DNA of 64,000 nt from Timema cristinae. Taxonomy: Eukaryota; Arthropoda; Insecta; Phasmatodea; Timematidae. The stretch is from the NCBI GenBank assembly GCA_039000515.1, contig JBCFYV010000012.1, positions 6,220,826-6,284,825 on the forward strand, given 5' to 3'. The position numbers and the translations under genes are program-made. This document shows positions 44,119 to 56,692 of the stretch, one piece after another. Position 1 is the stretch's first letter, and each line of letters begins with the position of its first letter. The notes below the pieces were generated by a model. It ran no database searches. It worked only from the letters and a program-made list of their open reading frames with translations, and was not told the DNA's origin.

Positions 44119-46022
44119 ATGGTGAAAAATTGTATACCGTATGTATTCATTAGTAAGTTACAAAAAAAATATATGCTATACGTGCAAAGGATAGCAAAGC
44201 AATTATTTTATTTTAGCTTGTTTTTAACTCATAAAGTTGTGCGGGGATTTATTTTTATGATCAGATATATTTTAAGGGACTTTAACGGTTTTTCACAGTA
44301 AAGATTAAAAAAACCTTTTAAATAATATTTTAATTATATGTTGTTTCGGCTTATGGTGAATAATTTTTTAGAATTAATTTAAAGTTCGACTATTTGTGAG
44401 CTTATAAATGCCCAACAGGTAAAATATTGTTTCACTTATGTTTCTAATCCAGGGACAATACATTAGTCACCTAAGGATTTGACAAGTATTAGTAGGCAAA
44501 GATTACTCATAAAGTTAATCATGTAGTTAATTAAGATTATTAAGATATATTACTATAATATGCCTCAATTTTAATGGTTAAAGTTACACGATTTAAAAGT
44601 TGAATCTACGCTTGAGTGGGCGAAGTCGCAAATTGGCAATAAACTGCACCTGTTTTTTTTTTTGTGTGTGTGTGAATATGGATTTAGACGCATCTTTCAA
44701 AGTTACAGCAGCGCATCTATTTTCTCTCTTCAGTGAATCTAGGACCGGGTGTTTACTTTGAGAGAATGATGCCACTAAGATCGCATGCTGCTTGTACAAC
44801 CACCGAGACGGGTATATTGCGGCGACACAAGTGTGTGTAGCAAAACGCACGATTACCATTTTGAACACATATAAGAACTGATGGTATTCTGGTTAAGGTA
44901 GAAAAATAATAAATACTTTTACTGTGCATGTCGCTTCTTTCATTGGCTTATCTGCTATTCTCACCCCATTTGACTGTCACCTATCTTAAAACCAGGCACT
45001 AAACAACGTTCATTGTGTTATATTTTAAGATTTCTTTTTATAAGGAACGATGATACAAAGAATAATTGCGTGAACTTCTCTAGGTCTACATATCCAATTT
45101 ATATAATTTTCAATAATTCTAATAATTATGTGTCTTGTGATGGGCGTTACCTGAATATATGGCCCACTTCAAAGTAAAGTATCGTCAACAATAAAATTGT
45201 TTTTATGAATAGATATTAGCTGTGTAATCCAATCTATCTTACATAAAACTATGACATGTTATCTACCTTAATAGATAGAAGACACTCCTTAAGAATATGT
45301 TATTTTGTGTATAAACTGCTCCATATATCTTGCTCACGTCATTTATGAAGTCCGATTTTCATAGGAAGGGACTTTTAGAAAATATTAATTTATTTCTTTT
45401 GGTCAAAATTAATAACATATTTTAACTAGATTACTAACGCTATTTTATTTTTATTGATAATATTTATCATAAGTGACCATAGCGGATCATATGACTAGAC
45501 GTATGAATAGGCCTACGTGAAATTAGACCTAGTACAATATTGTATAGCTACACTTCCTACGAAAATGGGACTGTGTATGTAATTGTATAGTGGCTAACAA
45601 AACACTCCCTTTCAAGCCACTTTTTTCCTCCTTAAGTGAAATTACTGAACAGAGTTTTGAGTAATGGGATTTATTGACGGTTATGTCTGATATTCGAGCT
45701 CAACCATTTATAAGCTACTTGTTAAATGTGTGTATAGTAGGACGTCTATTAACTGAAAGAGGTTATCTTGATCAATAGCCCGTAGATATGGAAATTAAAT
45801 AATAAATTATATCTTTAAACTCATGTCTTGAAAATATAGATTTAAGACAGTCTGAAGTTTCGAATTCAGTTATATTCCATTTATTGAAATTATATACATA
45901 ACAACACGCATAGGGCTTAGATTATCACTAAGCTATATGTGCAGCAAAACTTTTACGCATTGATCATTATTACCAGTAATTAATTCATTCTAGAATATTT
46001 GAAAACATTTTGAATGAAAACA
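44119..46022. other. Unannotated AT-rich interval
   Basis: A 91-codon minus frame at 44593-44868 has no recognised motif. No repeat family is evident. Confidence 0.4.
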
Positions 46023-46023
46023 A

Positions 46024-46160
46024 TCTTACTAATATTATATATTCGAAAGTTTGTGTGTTTGGATGTTTGGATGTTTGTTGCTCAATCATGCCAAAACTGC
46101 TGAACGGATTCAAATGAAACTTTGTACGTTGGTAGAGTATGTCCTGGAATAACATTACAT
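46024..46160 (+). mobile_element. Helitron 5' terminal sequence
   Basis: TCTTACTAATATTATATATT opens the element. AAGTTTGTGTGTTTGGATG, CTGCTGAACGGATTCAAATG and AAACTTTGTACG follow, the usual layout of animal Helitron 5' ends (TC start, Tyr/Val-poor leader with ACTGCTG.ACGGATT). Rolling-circle transposition starts at such ends. No 3' CTRR hairpin was located. Confidence 0.65.
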
Positions 46161-46277
46161 TAATTTAACAATACCAATATTTAAACTTTTCTTATATAAG
46201 AGATAAGTGATATATTGTTGTTTTAATTTAATTTTACGAGTAAATACGAATGTGATTGTAATTAAAATATTACTAAC

Positions 46278-46512
46278 TTTATATTACTTTATCCTCACCA
46301 TTTTTTAAAGTTAGTAAAGATCAGTTCGAAACAAAAACTTACGCACCACCTATCCGGCATAATATTTATAAAGAGTGAAAAGTTGAGGGAAATCTTGTTG
46401 TTTTCACGTGTAAATACGAAGTTACCTTTGTGATAACAGTTCAATAATATTTTTGGTGTGTAGGTTTTCGTTATGAACTGATCTTTACTAACTTTAAAAA
46501 GGTGAGGTTAAG
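46278..46512. repeat. Small inverted-repeat insertion within the Helitron
   Basis: Arms of about 55 bp: CTCACCATTTTTTAAAGTTA, GTAAAGATCAGTTCGAAACA at 46292 and the reverse complement TATGAACTGATCTTTACTAA, CTTTAAAAAGGTGAGG ending at 46508. The spacing is about 110 bp. It looks like a MITE, with no clear duplication. Confidence 0.6.
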
Positions 46513-46679
46513 TAAATTGGTTTCTTTTTAGGTGGTGTTCAATAATTTCCTCAACTGAGAAGTTATTTTTGCGATCGATCCTCAAAAGTAGTTGAAGAAA
46601 GCCGGGAACGCGTAAATCGAATTTCTCACAACGTTCAAATAAATATAGAATGATTAAATTGTCCAAGATCCAGGAAACT

Positions 46680-47575
46680 TAAACCCAAGTAGAGGTTAGA
46701 AGGCCTGAACAGGCTCAGCATCAGGCAGCCCGCAGAGCAACCGAAACTCCAGAGCAGTCAACAGCTCATTTGGCGTCACAGTGAGCTACCAAGACACGGG
46801 ACGAATCTCAGATTCAGCGTGACCTCTTTTTGTGTTTTGTATTTTAATAATAATGTGATTCGTTGATTTTGGCAAAGATTTTATAATCTCAGGTTCGGCG
46901 CGAGGAGCAAGCTGAGCGGCAGGCCACCTTGAGAGCTGCTCAATCTCATGAACAGACAGAGCAACGACGTTAACAAAATGCTGCTCATACGGTGTATAAA
47001 CGAACTGTAGAAACTATAGAGGAAGCCAAGCTAGAAGACGTGCTGTTGCTGAAAGGGTGGCACTGCGGCGGCAAGTCTTCAATAGAAACAAGTGGAGCGT
47101 TTTTGAACATGCTGCATTAGAATCCGATGCAACTCTCGACTACAGCAGCCATAGGCATAGGAGTGTAGATTATGCGGAGCGTTGAAATGGGAGGAGAAAA
47201 CACCTGGGATGTGTTGTTCTGGCGGTAAAGTAAATATTTCTCGATTACAGGAATCAATTCAACCTTTAAAAGAGCTTTTCTAATGTGAGAATTAAGAGTC
47301 ACATCAGTTTCTGAACAACGTTAGAAAATATAACAGTTGCTTCCACGTGTCGTCGTTTGATGCGGATAGTGTCGTTTCCATGCCAGGATTTTCACCCACT
47401 TTTATCATTCAAGGACAAGTGTACCACAACATCGGATCACTGCTCCCTGCGCCAAATACAGAGCCACAATTTTTACAGATATATTTCATGTGAGATGAAG
47501 CAGCAGAAACTGAAAGGCACGTTAGCATGGTCCTGTAAGAAATTAGGTTTCTCCTACAGGGGATACACAATTTAA
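46680..47575 (+). pseudogene. Helitron Rep/helicase, N-terminal part, broken
   Basis: Rep/helicase nicks and unwinds DNA for rolling-circle transposition. The first part (46700-46830) reads ETPEQSTAHLASQ-like repeats and the second (46890-47110) REEQAERQATLRAAQ, typical of the Arg/Glu-rich start of these proteins. From about 47310 the Helitron_like_N domain is clear: FLNNVRKYNSCFHVSSFDAD, then PTFIIQGQVYHNIGSLLP and a PQFLQIYF ending near 47490. Several stops and frame changes occur, and the HUH nuclease and helicase motifs are missing because sequence identity ends near 47575. It is a truncated, dead copy belonging with the 5' end at 46024. Confidence 0.8.
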
Positions 47576-48784
47576 ATTGAAAATAATTAACTATAAACAA
47601 CAAAAAGATGTATTAAACAAAACAAATGTAAAAACAATAAGGTTTACAATTAAATTATTAAAGTTTTGAAGTTAGATGCAGGCAATTAGATTTTGCGAAT
47701 TTGATTATTCTGCTGTAGCTACTATGGCTGTACAGGAACCGAGCTACTGGATGCATTTTTCTAAAGAAGAAAATAATAAAATAGTTGAAAACAATATATA
47801 GAACAAGATATATGTATATATAACTCTTTATCAGGTATGCTAGTATGGGTAGTAAGATAATCTCTTTGAAACATTTTGTATAATGATAAACAATATAAAA
47901 GTTACTCGGTTATGGTGGTTGATGGCTAATAAACAGGTGTCGACAAAATAGTACTATGGCTGGTCTCTTTCCCTTTCGGTACAGCCAACGTATTCAGTAG
48001 TACACACAAATCTAGTTGTAATTACACTAAGAGCAGCACTAAAACAATAGGAGCCCAAAAACCAGGCAAAGTTAAAAGGGTATTATTTGCGCGGACCCCA
48101 CTATGACTTTATAGCAGTTCCCCAGTTTGCTCACCGAAGCTAATACCGCACGAGAAGCGTGACTGCTTTACTTACACAAAATAACAAATCCATCAACTCA
48201 ACTGAGATATGGAATACAATACAGACAACCTGGCTGTAGCCATCCAAATATTAAACAGGTGAGCATGACGTTCACGGCGTCATGAGAAACAATGGGTCAA
48301 ATGGACCAATGAAACTTGTGGAAGTTTAGTAAGTCTCTTACTAAGACATTACTGTATTCCAAGCCCAAGGCTCGTAACGTAAAGACGGTAAAGTAAATAT
48401 ACAGAGCAACATAGTCCCTAGGACTGATGTACAATATATGAAACTAGTGATAATTAGACTTGTCCCTCATTCTGGAGGACACAATATTTAAACAACGAAA
48501 ATAAACCTTTAAATAAGGAAGTCAACAAGATTGTAGTTGATCAACTGTCAATTCGACATACTCTCAAAACAAATTAAAATCGTTTCTGATTTCACAGCAT
48601 ATCAGGCTGTAATTTGAACCTCAACCTTTTCTTCACCGGTAAATAAGACTAGAAGAGATTAGTGTATTTTTTCGTAAGCTTACTAGAGAGATTTAAGTCG
48701 AGAAAGAAGTTCTTTTGAGAGGGGAACTTGTAAAATGGTTGGAAAACATTGTATTGGCCATATGCCTTTGACTTTCGGGTAAAC
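47576..48784. other. Unannotated interval
   Basis: AT-rich to 47940, then moderately GC-richer at 47940-48480. No open frame, repeat or splice pattern was convincing. Confidence 0.4.
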
Positions 48785-48940
48785 ATTTATCAAACAGTTG
48801 TCAAATAGATAAAATTCCGTGATGAGCGATTAATCGATAATTTACTAAAGTTATCGATACATTGTTCTGGGGATCAACTTTATCTTCGTTATCAGTCGGT
48901 GAATATCACTATCACATGATAACTGACACGGGTTAACTAT
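48785..48940. repeat. Dispersed repeat, copy B (partner at 7500-7660)
   Basis: Same ordered phrases as at 7500: GTTGTCAAATAGATAAA, TTCCGTGATG, GATTAATCGATAATTT, ACATTGTTCT, ATCACTATCAC. Confidence 0.6.
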
Positions 48941-50084
48941 ATCAAACAAAATATTCAGCTCCAATGCAAGACATGACCAGATCCTGACGCAAGGTTTATC
49001 AATTAGTGCTCTTATTCTTGATCAAAGTGAGCGGCACTTATCAACATTTTAAATACCATGCCTTGAAGCGGTCGGTTCCATTTTCAGCGAAGATAATAGA
49101 CGTTTCGATGTCCGTCCACCTTACTTCTATATACAAGGCTACAATTTATTCGTAAAACTTTGCTCGCAGCGAAACGCTAAGTGTCTTTACAAGGTGGAAC
49201 ATTGAATCTGACCGTCTCTAATGCACGCGTTTACTGGCTAGGAAGGAGTTCACATATTTAAACTGGGAGTTGATCCTAAACGAGACACGGAGCCTTATTT
49301 GGGTCCATTATGCCTGGTAAAATACGATGTTTAAGACACTACATTCTATGTATGGAAGAAGAGCCGGTAGCTATGTTACCTCAACTATAAGTAGACACTA
49401 ATTTATCTCAATTACTACCAAGAAAAGGCGATACCTAATGCTGTACAATTCATGCGATTAAAGCACCGTTTATCATATTATAATTTTTACTGTTATAAGA
49501 ATTACATACATTATATTTGGTGCATTACATATATTAAAGCAGGCCTTCTCTGATAAATTCTACACTACAATGGAAGGAATGTCTTGTTTTGAATAACAAA
49601 GTAAGCAATATATTGTTAACTAGACATGCAAAATAATACAAGTTTATTGGGTTCTATGTTTGAGGGATGTTTCCAATAATCTGACAAGCCTATTCACGTT
49701 ATAAAGTGAATTAATGTATTTATTTTTTAACTATAGTTTTGATCTTCACAAAATAACTTGAATATTAACGTTTTAAAGGTGTGATATTATTCTTAAAGGA
49801 TATTATGTTTACCCAATGTTTATTTATGAATTATTGATACTATAGTAGACCCGACGGCAATATGTAAATTTCTCGTTCATCAACACTGTTTGAGGTTTCA
49901 AACTACAATGTTATATCTCTCAATTTAAATAAGCCAATAATCTCTAAAATACTTATGAATGTTGAATTTTATTTGTTACAACCGATGATAAAAGCAAACT
50001 TTTAACATGCACATTTTAATGGGTTGATGGAACACACTAAATAATATATAACTATTCATAAATACCTGATATTTTGTTTTTGCC
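48941..50084. other. Unannotated interval
   Basis: 48990-49330 is GC-richer but lacks frames; 49400-50080 is AT-rich. Nothing recognised. Confidence 0.4.
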
Positions 50085-50305
50085 CCACGTCTCATAACCT
50101 GGTTTGAGATATTCTAATTTTACTACGCTATTGGGGTAGAGATGAGGAATGTAGAATTTATAGGTAGTGTACTCACATTTGCATGGAAATAGAATGAAAA
50201 CTATTTCCTGTGGGCCTCGATCTGTCTGGATCAGAGTTCCCTTTACCAGCATACAAGACTTAACAATTTTGACGTTAAATCGTGGGCCCACCAATGAGGG
50301 TCTTA
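50085..50305 (-). repeat. SINE family 1, minus strand, decayed
   Basis: GGGGTAGAGATGAGGAATG, GTACTCACATTTGCATGG and the head end GTGGGCCCACCAATGAGGG. Confidence 0.6.
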
Positions 50306-50735
50306 GTAATATACTTATAACAATTAATACATTATTTACTAATGAAGATAATTAAAGTGTCACTTAAGTTAGTAACGATGAAAAAAATGTTTCGCGAGGG
50401 TTCTAAATCAACATTGCTAATGGGGGAAAAAATGTCAATATTAAACAAACAAATAAGAAATTAAAATAAAGTTTAAATAGTATTCATCTTGAAATTTAAA
50501 ATAAATAATTTAATTAATTGATCAAATATTAATTCCTATAAATGAAACTATTACTAATTTTAAATTATAGTAGAATAGTGTTGCATTCAATATAATTATA
50601 TATTTAATATTTTTTAAATTTAGTTGTGGTAGAAGGCGTTACTGTATAGTCCCTCGTGATCAAGATCATATATTTTAAACTGATTGGACGCATTAATTGA
50701 ATGGGGTTATGATCTTCTGCATGTAAATATATTCT
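50306..50735. other. AT-rich interval
   Basis: No feature seen. Confidence 0.45.
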
Positions 50736-50736
50736 A

Positions 50737-50962
50737 TTAGCCCACTTTATTGATAGTTTGTAAGTATTATTACCCACCCTTACCGGAAGTCCTGGTCGGG
50801 TTTACTGAAGGTCTTTATTCTAAGATGGTTGCCGACTTTTCCTTCAAGCAAATTCAAGTACATTTCCTATAAAATTCTACACTCTTCATTCATATTCTAT
50901 TAACGTAATATTAATGTATTCATTAAATCCGAACAGATACTAAGTCATGGTAAAAAAAAGAA
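50737..50962 (+). repeat. SINE family 1, plus strand, decayed
   Basis: CCGGAAGTCCTGGTCGGGTT, TACTGAAGG, CTTTTCCTTCAAGCAAATTC, then TAAATCCGAACAGATACTAA. Confidence 0.6.
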
Positions 50963-51164
50963 TCTGGACAAGAAGCTATATTTTACTTGCTATCTATGAC
51001 ACAAGACCTAGTCTAAGGGGAAGGGATGAAGAAGGGTCATCTAGCATCGATACTTTTGGTAAACAGTGATATTAGTTACGAAAAGTACGATCTGACATAT
51101 GAATATTTGAACTGTCGGATCCCAAGCCTCATGTTGGCAATCACACATTACAAAATTGTTATTT

Positions 51165-51352
51165 TGTAAACTATGTCTTACTACCCAGCGGGCTATTCAC
51201 ATATATACATTAATGGAGTAAGGATGAGTAAGGAAGAATTTAGAGTAAGTATATCTGCAGTTGCGTGGATGGACATTAGGAAATTATTTAGGAAAGCTAT
51301 TCCCGAGCAAGACTTTAACCCTGATTTCTCCACCATTGGTTATCCAGTCTAA
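51165..51352 (-). repeat. SINE family 1, minus strand, cut by the Harbinger element
   Basis: Reversed tail GTCTTACTACCCAGCGGGC, body GGAGTAAGGATGAGTAAGG and CATTAGGAAATTATTTAGGA, ending GGTTATCCAGTCTAA where the transposon TIR starts. The missing SINE head is not evident on the far side of the transposon, so some flank was lost or the boundary differs. Confidence 0.7.
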
Positions 51353-51652
51353 GGTACGCGAAGAGTGGTGGCAGGTCATATTCCGACAACTGGCACCGAC
51401 TGGCGTCAGAGATAATCCCTTGTTTTTAGATGGGAGCGCATAAAGTGACAAGCAGGCACCGGTATGCTGGTTCAGGCCGCTTGACTCTGACAGTTTACTG
51501 GAAGGAAATGTTCATTCGGGTTACCGAAACGAGCCTGATCGGACGTTTGTTTAGTTCATTTGTGTTGTTTTTATATTTTCCTTTTATTCGTTTTATATGA
51601 CCTAGCATTTATTGGATTATTATTATAACTTTATTGGAACTGGCAAAAGTGA

Positions 51653-53876
51653 AGGATGCAGATACGATTATATCAAAGGTTTTTCTCAAACCCGAAATTT
51701 AGGACAAAATACGAGAATAGTATTCCAACCGGGCTGTTGTGGATGCCTGCTGGCGAGATATATAAAAGGGAATGGATGTTGAAGGTAAGTTGATTGAAAT
51801 AGTTTTCATTGTTTTTCCTACCTATTATTTACAGTGTAAAAACGTGTATAAAATACTATTAGGAGTTGTTTATTCATTTATACGTCACACCTTTTTAAAA
51901 TATAATACAATATAATAGCCATGACATAATTATAACAGAAAATTCAAAAAATACAAAAACCAAACAAAATATAATATAAAAATCTAACACCAGTGATAAA
52001 TGTCAATCAAAATAATTTTATAGACTATTATTTACAGTGCAATCTAAAAATTATTACATCTAAATCTATTATAGTACATCTAATTCAAAGTGTTACTATG
52101 TATTTAATGATTAGAAATAACTGTTATTCATTCATTATAATTTATGGGATATTTTTAAATGAAAGAAGAAAAAAGTGTCTCACTCTTTGGCCGTAGTGGG
52201 ATGCCCTCCTTTTCTATCCCAATTTACTGATTCAACAAGTACGGTAACTTCACTGAGATGACTTTCGAACCCTTCATTTTCAAGTACAGTGTTATGCAAA
52301 ATACAAACACATTTCACATTATTTTTTTTTCAGCCAGTTCCACCTTCGTTTCAACGGCTTTCGAAATAATACGCCATTTGAATTACAAAATTACAAAAGC
52401 GCATTCGACAGCTTTCCTTACTCTAGATAACCAGTTATTGAAATTTGTCATGCTCTTGGCTCTGCTCATGCTTATGCTCTGTAGGGTTTCATAAGGTGGG
52501 GAAGTAAAGGGTAAGCCTCATCTGCTAACATAACAAATGGAGATTTCACGTTGCTGTGAGGCAAGAAATAAGGTTATGCAAAAAGTATATCTTTGCCTTC
52601 GGTGAAATTGAATAAGTCTGAACCCAAAATTATTTCTCCATCACTCTGTTTTGTACCCTCCAATGTAAACAGTGACAAACTTATAAATTGCATCCACTAA
52701 TCCTTGTAGAACGACAGAAAATAATTTATTGTAGTTCAAAAACATCGACCCAGAATTACTTGGACAAACTAAACGAATATGTGTGTCATCTAAACATCCA
52801 TTAACATGAGGAAAGTTCCAAACTTTTTCAAAGTCAGCTGCATAATTTTAAATAATTCTGTAGTTGGCACTGGCATGTGAAGGGGTTGTAGTTCTTCCCA
52901 CAGCACATCAACCTGTTTCTCTGGTAATTTCTCCTACAATTTTATCTCCCATTAGGAAGCTGAATCCCAAAGCTCTGAATGATATTCTACTAGAGAGGTA
53001 TATGAAAAAATGCATTACAAATTTTGCAATGTAACGTTTTCATTAATATTACACAGAAATCAGCCTATTATTTTAGTATGGTAAAAGGTTTTTTTCAGAA
53101 AGTGTGCTGTGTAAAAAGTGGCAATACCTGAGAGATCAGTTCAGTGTTGGATTTGGAAAGATTAGGCCACCACGTTCAGGCGATCCTGGAGATTATACCT
53201 ACTACCCAAAATGGCCTCAATAAGTCACTATTGTTCTTGAAGGACGTTGTGAATCATCAGGCTCTGTCAAGTAACTAATAACAAAAGCTCAACCCAATGA
53301 ATCAAATGATAAAGTCGATGACAATGAAGGTGACATCATTTGCGTTGAAACCCATGTTGACCAAGATAATAATAACAGTGATCCAGAAAATAAGCAACAA
53401 TGAAATGAGCAGATTAGAAACATGCCAAGTGATACACATAATGTAAATCACGGCTTTGGATGGTACGAAAATGTAAAAGACAATCGAGGACAGAAGAGGC
53501 AGCCCATTCGCAATCTCAAATACAATGAAAGCATTCTTGAGATCAGAAAAAACAAAACAATTGAAGGACGTTGCATATCGCCCCCAAGATAATGATGAAT
53601 TATTGTTTTTTCGTAGCCTCCTACCTACGCTAGCAAGATACCTTCCCATATGAAGTTTCATTTCAGGAACCAAATTCCAGAAGTTGTTGAGAAGTTGGCA
53701 TTCTACTCTGTTCAGTCATCGTTTCAGTACCATCAAGTTCCTCAACCATCGCTCTTGTCTGCAACAAGCTATACTTCTTACAGTTCCTTATCAATACTTA
53801 CACAATCACAAGTTGAATCGCCTTCACCTAATGCTGCGACTACAGAGCCTTATGAAAATTACGAATATTTGCAGTG
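51653..53876 (+). pseudogene. Harbinger MADF/BESS accessory protein, two exons, broken
   Basis: In this superfamily a Myb/SANT-like or MADF protein binds the TIRs and assists the nuclease. Exon 1 (about 51653-51784) encodes YSNRAVVDACWRDI, typical of the MADF middle, but has several in-frame stops. GAAG/GTAAGT at 51785 is a good donor. TTTTTTTCAG ending at 53098 is a good acceptor. Exon 2 opens with VLCKKWQYLRDQF, the next MADF segment, so the join keeps domain order. Near 53593-53700 DELLFFRSLLPTL then MKFHFRNQI matches a BESS motif with one frame break. A Ser/Gln/Pro-rich end stops at 53876. Exon 2 also has stops. It is inactive as written. Confidence 0.7.
52190..53010 (-). pseudogene. Harbinger DDE nuclease (transposase), broken
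   Basis: On the minus strand, in order: NGCLDDTHIRLV near 52800-52770 (first catalytic Asp region), NSGSMFLNYNKLFSVVLQGL, then VDAIYKFV near 52735-52680 (second Asp), LADEAYPLLPHLMKPY near 52535-52488, VECAF then KWRII near 52411-52368 (Glu region), and a weak LHNTVLENE near 52290. This is the DDE_Tnp_4 layout of PIF/Harbinger nucleases. Frames shift at least twice and stops occur (one just before KWRII). The N-terminal helix region is missing. It lies wholly within the MADF intron on the opposite strand. Confidence 0.8.
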
Positions 53877-54640
53877 AAATTATATTGGTTGTTTATATTT
53901 TAATTTTGTGATATTGTATTGGATATTTTACTGAAAATTCATCTTAGCTCAATAATTTTATAATGGTTTCACAATTATAATCATAGTTTGTAATAATAAT
54001 AATAGTATCTAATATACAGAGATTATGTATTTTTTCCTTAATAATCACCTTCGTTTGGTGTATCAGGTTGACAGAGAATTACTCACATCTTGACTCTTGT
54101 AGCCCTTTCCATTTTCACTATAACTCATCCATATAAAAAAAATAAAGATGAAATAAAAATAAAATATGTCACCTCAAGGTTAGTGCAATTCATTCTTCTG
54201 GAAGAAATTTATGCTGATGAATATTACACCATTGTTTGACCAGTCTCTGTTTAATTTTCTCTAGAATATAGCAAAAGGTTTCTATATTGATTTTAAATAC
54301 AGATACAACATTTCACCATCTGCCTTTAATTGCAGAAAAAGATGATAGTATTAACCATACGTTCCTCTTAACATATTAATTTCATGGACACCACTTCTCT
54401 CTCGTTCCAATTTTATGCTAAAATTCTCTGAAGCAGTGAGCAAACACATTGCTTCTTTACTGATCATGTTCATGTCTGCGACTGAATTATTAAATAAACA
54501 GTACAGCTTCGGCACCTAATCTGCCTCTACTATGTGTACCTCACCTGTGCCAGTCGGCGCCGGTTGTCGGAGTGCAACTACCTGCCGCCACTCTACGTGT
54601 ACCCTAAAGGTACATACAGAAATAAAGCAGGCTGCCTGCT

Positions 54641-55327
54641 TACTGGTTTCCAGCACCGATCGGTGCAGAAGTCCATCGTGCGAAGGTGTGAACAGAAGAT
54701 GCAGATTAAAACCTAAAAACCTGCCAGTTGTCACATGTTATTAACACCGTCAAGATATCCAGTTCATCATCTGATGAAGAGTTTTTATTTATTGACAGTG
54801 TTTATCGCAAATTGAAATGAAAATAAAAACCAGTATACATAAAAAAAATAGTGGTAGGAAGTATTATGGTGAATATAATCATTATTTAATTATCTAAGAA
54901 TATCTTTAATTCTTTAAGAAAACTGGCTCGTATTTCCTTAGGCTACCTTTGTGCCTTTGTATGATTATATTCAACATACACTTCAGTTGGATGTTTCTCA
55001 GAGCCTTGTCTATCAAAAATGTGATTTAGTGTATTGTGAAAAACTCTTTGTTTGTCTTGCTTCAGGTCATTGAATAAAATGATAATATTCGCCATAATCT
55101 TTCCAATCATGGAATATTGTATGTAGGCTATACCGGTTTTCTTTCTTTACAACGTTGGATGAACACTGTCACAAAGTAAAAACTCTTCATCAGATGATAA
55201 ATTGGACATCTTGATGGTGTTAATAACATGTGACAACTGGCATGTATTTAGGCTTTCATCTGCATCCTCTGTGTACACCTACACGCGTTGGACTTCAGTA
55301 CCGATCGGTGCTGGAAACCGGTAATCA
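54641..55327. mobile_element. MITE with inverted repeats of about 145 bp
   Basis: Left arm 54641-54786 (ACTGGTTTCCAGCACCGATC, CCAGTTGTCACATGTTATTA, CATCTGATGAAGAGTTTTTA) and right arm 55177-55327 are reverse complements with scattered changes. About 390 bp of AT-rich spacer lies between. TA flanks the CYGGTTTCCAGC ends on both sides, which would fit a TA-duplicating superfamily, but two bases are weak evidence. No frame inside. Confidence 0.7.
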
Positions 55328-56532
55328 TACAGCCTTCTCTTTTAAGTATAATTACTGTTTATATATAAATTATTACTATACAAGGTAAGCCCTATAAGTT
55401 GTTGTATACATAATGCCAATTCTTGATTTGTCTAATTAAATTTTATCATAAAAGAAAAGCTAAACACATTGAGTTGTTTAAGGAATTCCCTTATCATTAA
55501 TTTATCCTGTAGAAGTTCTGCCTCAAATATTTAAATTTAAATTATTCTAATTTATTTGTGTTCTTATTGCTACTGCTTTTTAAATACTTGTGCTTTACTG
55601 CTCTTTAGTTATTTTTATTTTTATTATTATTTCCTATTTTTTCGTAACTATTCATCAGTATATATAATTATTTAGCTATGATTTTTAATTTATTTCTCAG
55701 GTAATTTACGTACTTGTAATCCAAGCTCTAGAACTAGAGGGATTCAATACAATACAATAAATTAACATTACAACCTTTAGATTAATAGGAGTGCGCAGTG
55801 TAACTAACATTATGTTTTGAGCCCAAGATTAGCAGGGTATACAACCCATCTCCAACGCACGCCACTCACTCCTAGAAGCGTGAAAAAACACTGTCCAACT
55901 TCAAAGGTCAAATTATATTTCATATGACGAAGTCGAGAGACTAAGTTAAAAGGACTGGGAAATTACACATAACTAAAACTAGGGATAAATGGCGTAACTA
56001 GAATAGTAAACAGTCTTAAGAAAACTTTGATTTTATTTCAGCCAAAATCTTATTCGAGAACAATACCCTTCTTTTAACGAACCTTAGAAAGTTTCGTATA
56101 GATACAATATCAACAAAAGCTAAAGTGTAACAATAACAATCTATGTTCTTCAAAAAAACTATTTATGAACATACGTTAATTAGATTTAACTGCATGGGCT
56201 TATTAAAATGGCGTATGACAACATCTAACATATTTCAGTGCTAGTTGTGAAAAAGTAATACAACATTTTAGCTAACAACTTTAAAGTTGTGTAGTTACAC
56301 AACAAACGACTAGTCTAATTGTCTAACTTCAAGATTATTAACCAACTCTGTCAACATTTGATTGACATTGAAACATAACTCATAAGTTAGATAAATAACG
56401 TTAACTAGATAGGAGTAGCTATCAACTTAATGCATAATTATATTAACCATTTAAAAAAGATTATGTCCTAATGTTAGAACTACCTTTCCCTATAAATATT
56501 ACTCCATTTTGCATTGCAACACACTTTCCACA
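55328..56532. other. Unannotated AT-rich interval
   Basis: No coding or repeat signature found. Confidence 0.45.
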
Positions 56533-56533
56533 T

Positions 56534-56692
56534 TAACTAAATATCTTTATTTTGAAAAGCATAAGTTAACTAACAATAAATTATTTATTTTGAAACGCAT
56601 AAGTTAACGACCATAAATATCTTTATTTTGAAACGCATAAGTTGACTAACAATAAATATCTTTAGTTTGAAACGCATAAGTTAATTAACAAT
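56534..56692. repeat. 38-bp tandem repeat, about 4 copies
   Basis: Units contain AAATATCTTTATTTTGAAAC and GCATAAGTTAACTAACAAT with small changes. Confidence 0.85.

Larger units (their letters stand above)
51353..54604. mobile_element. PIF/Harbinger DNA transposon, 3.25 kb, decayed
   Basis: The left end GGTACGCGAAGAGTGGTGGC and the right end, read in reverse, GGGTACACGTAGAGTGGCGG match for about 60 bp, continuing through CCGACAACYGGCRCCGACTGG. TAA flanks both sides (51350-51352 and 54605-54607), fitting the TWA target preference of this superfamily. Inside are the two expected genes: a MADF/BESS protein on plus and a DDE nuclease on minus. Both are interrupted, so it is non-autonomous now. 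Confidence 0.8.

Noticed and set aside
53302..53673. 123-codon minus frame
   Set aside because: It is antisense to the MADF/BESS exon, which explains the sequence better.
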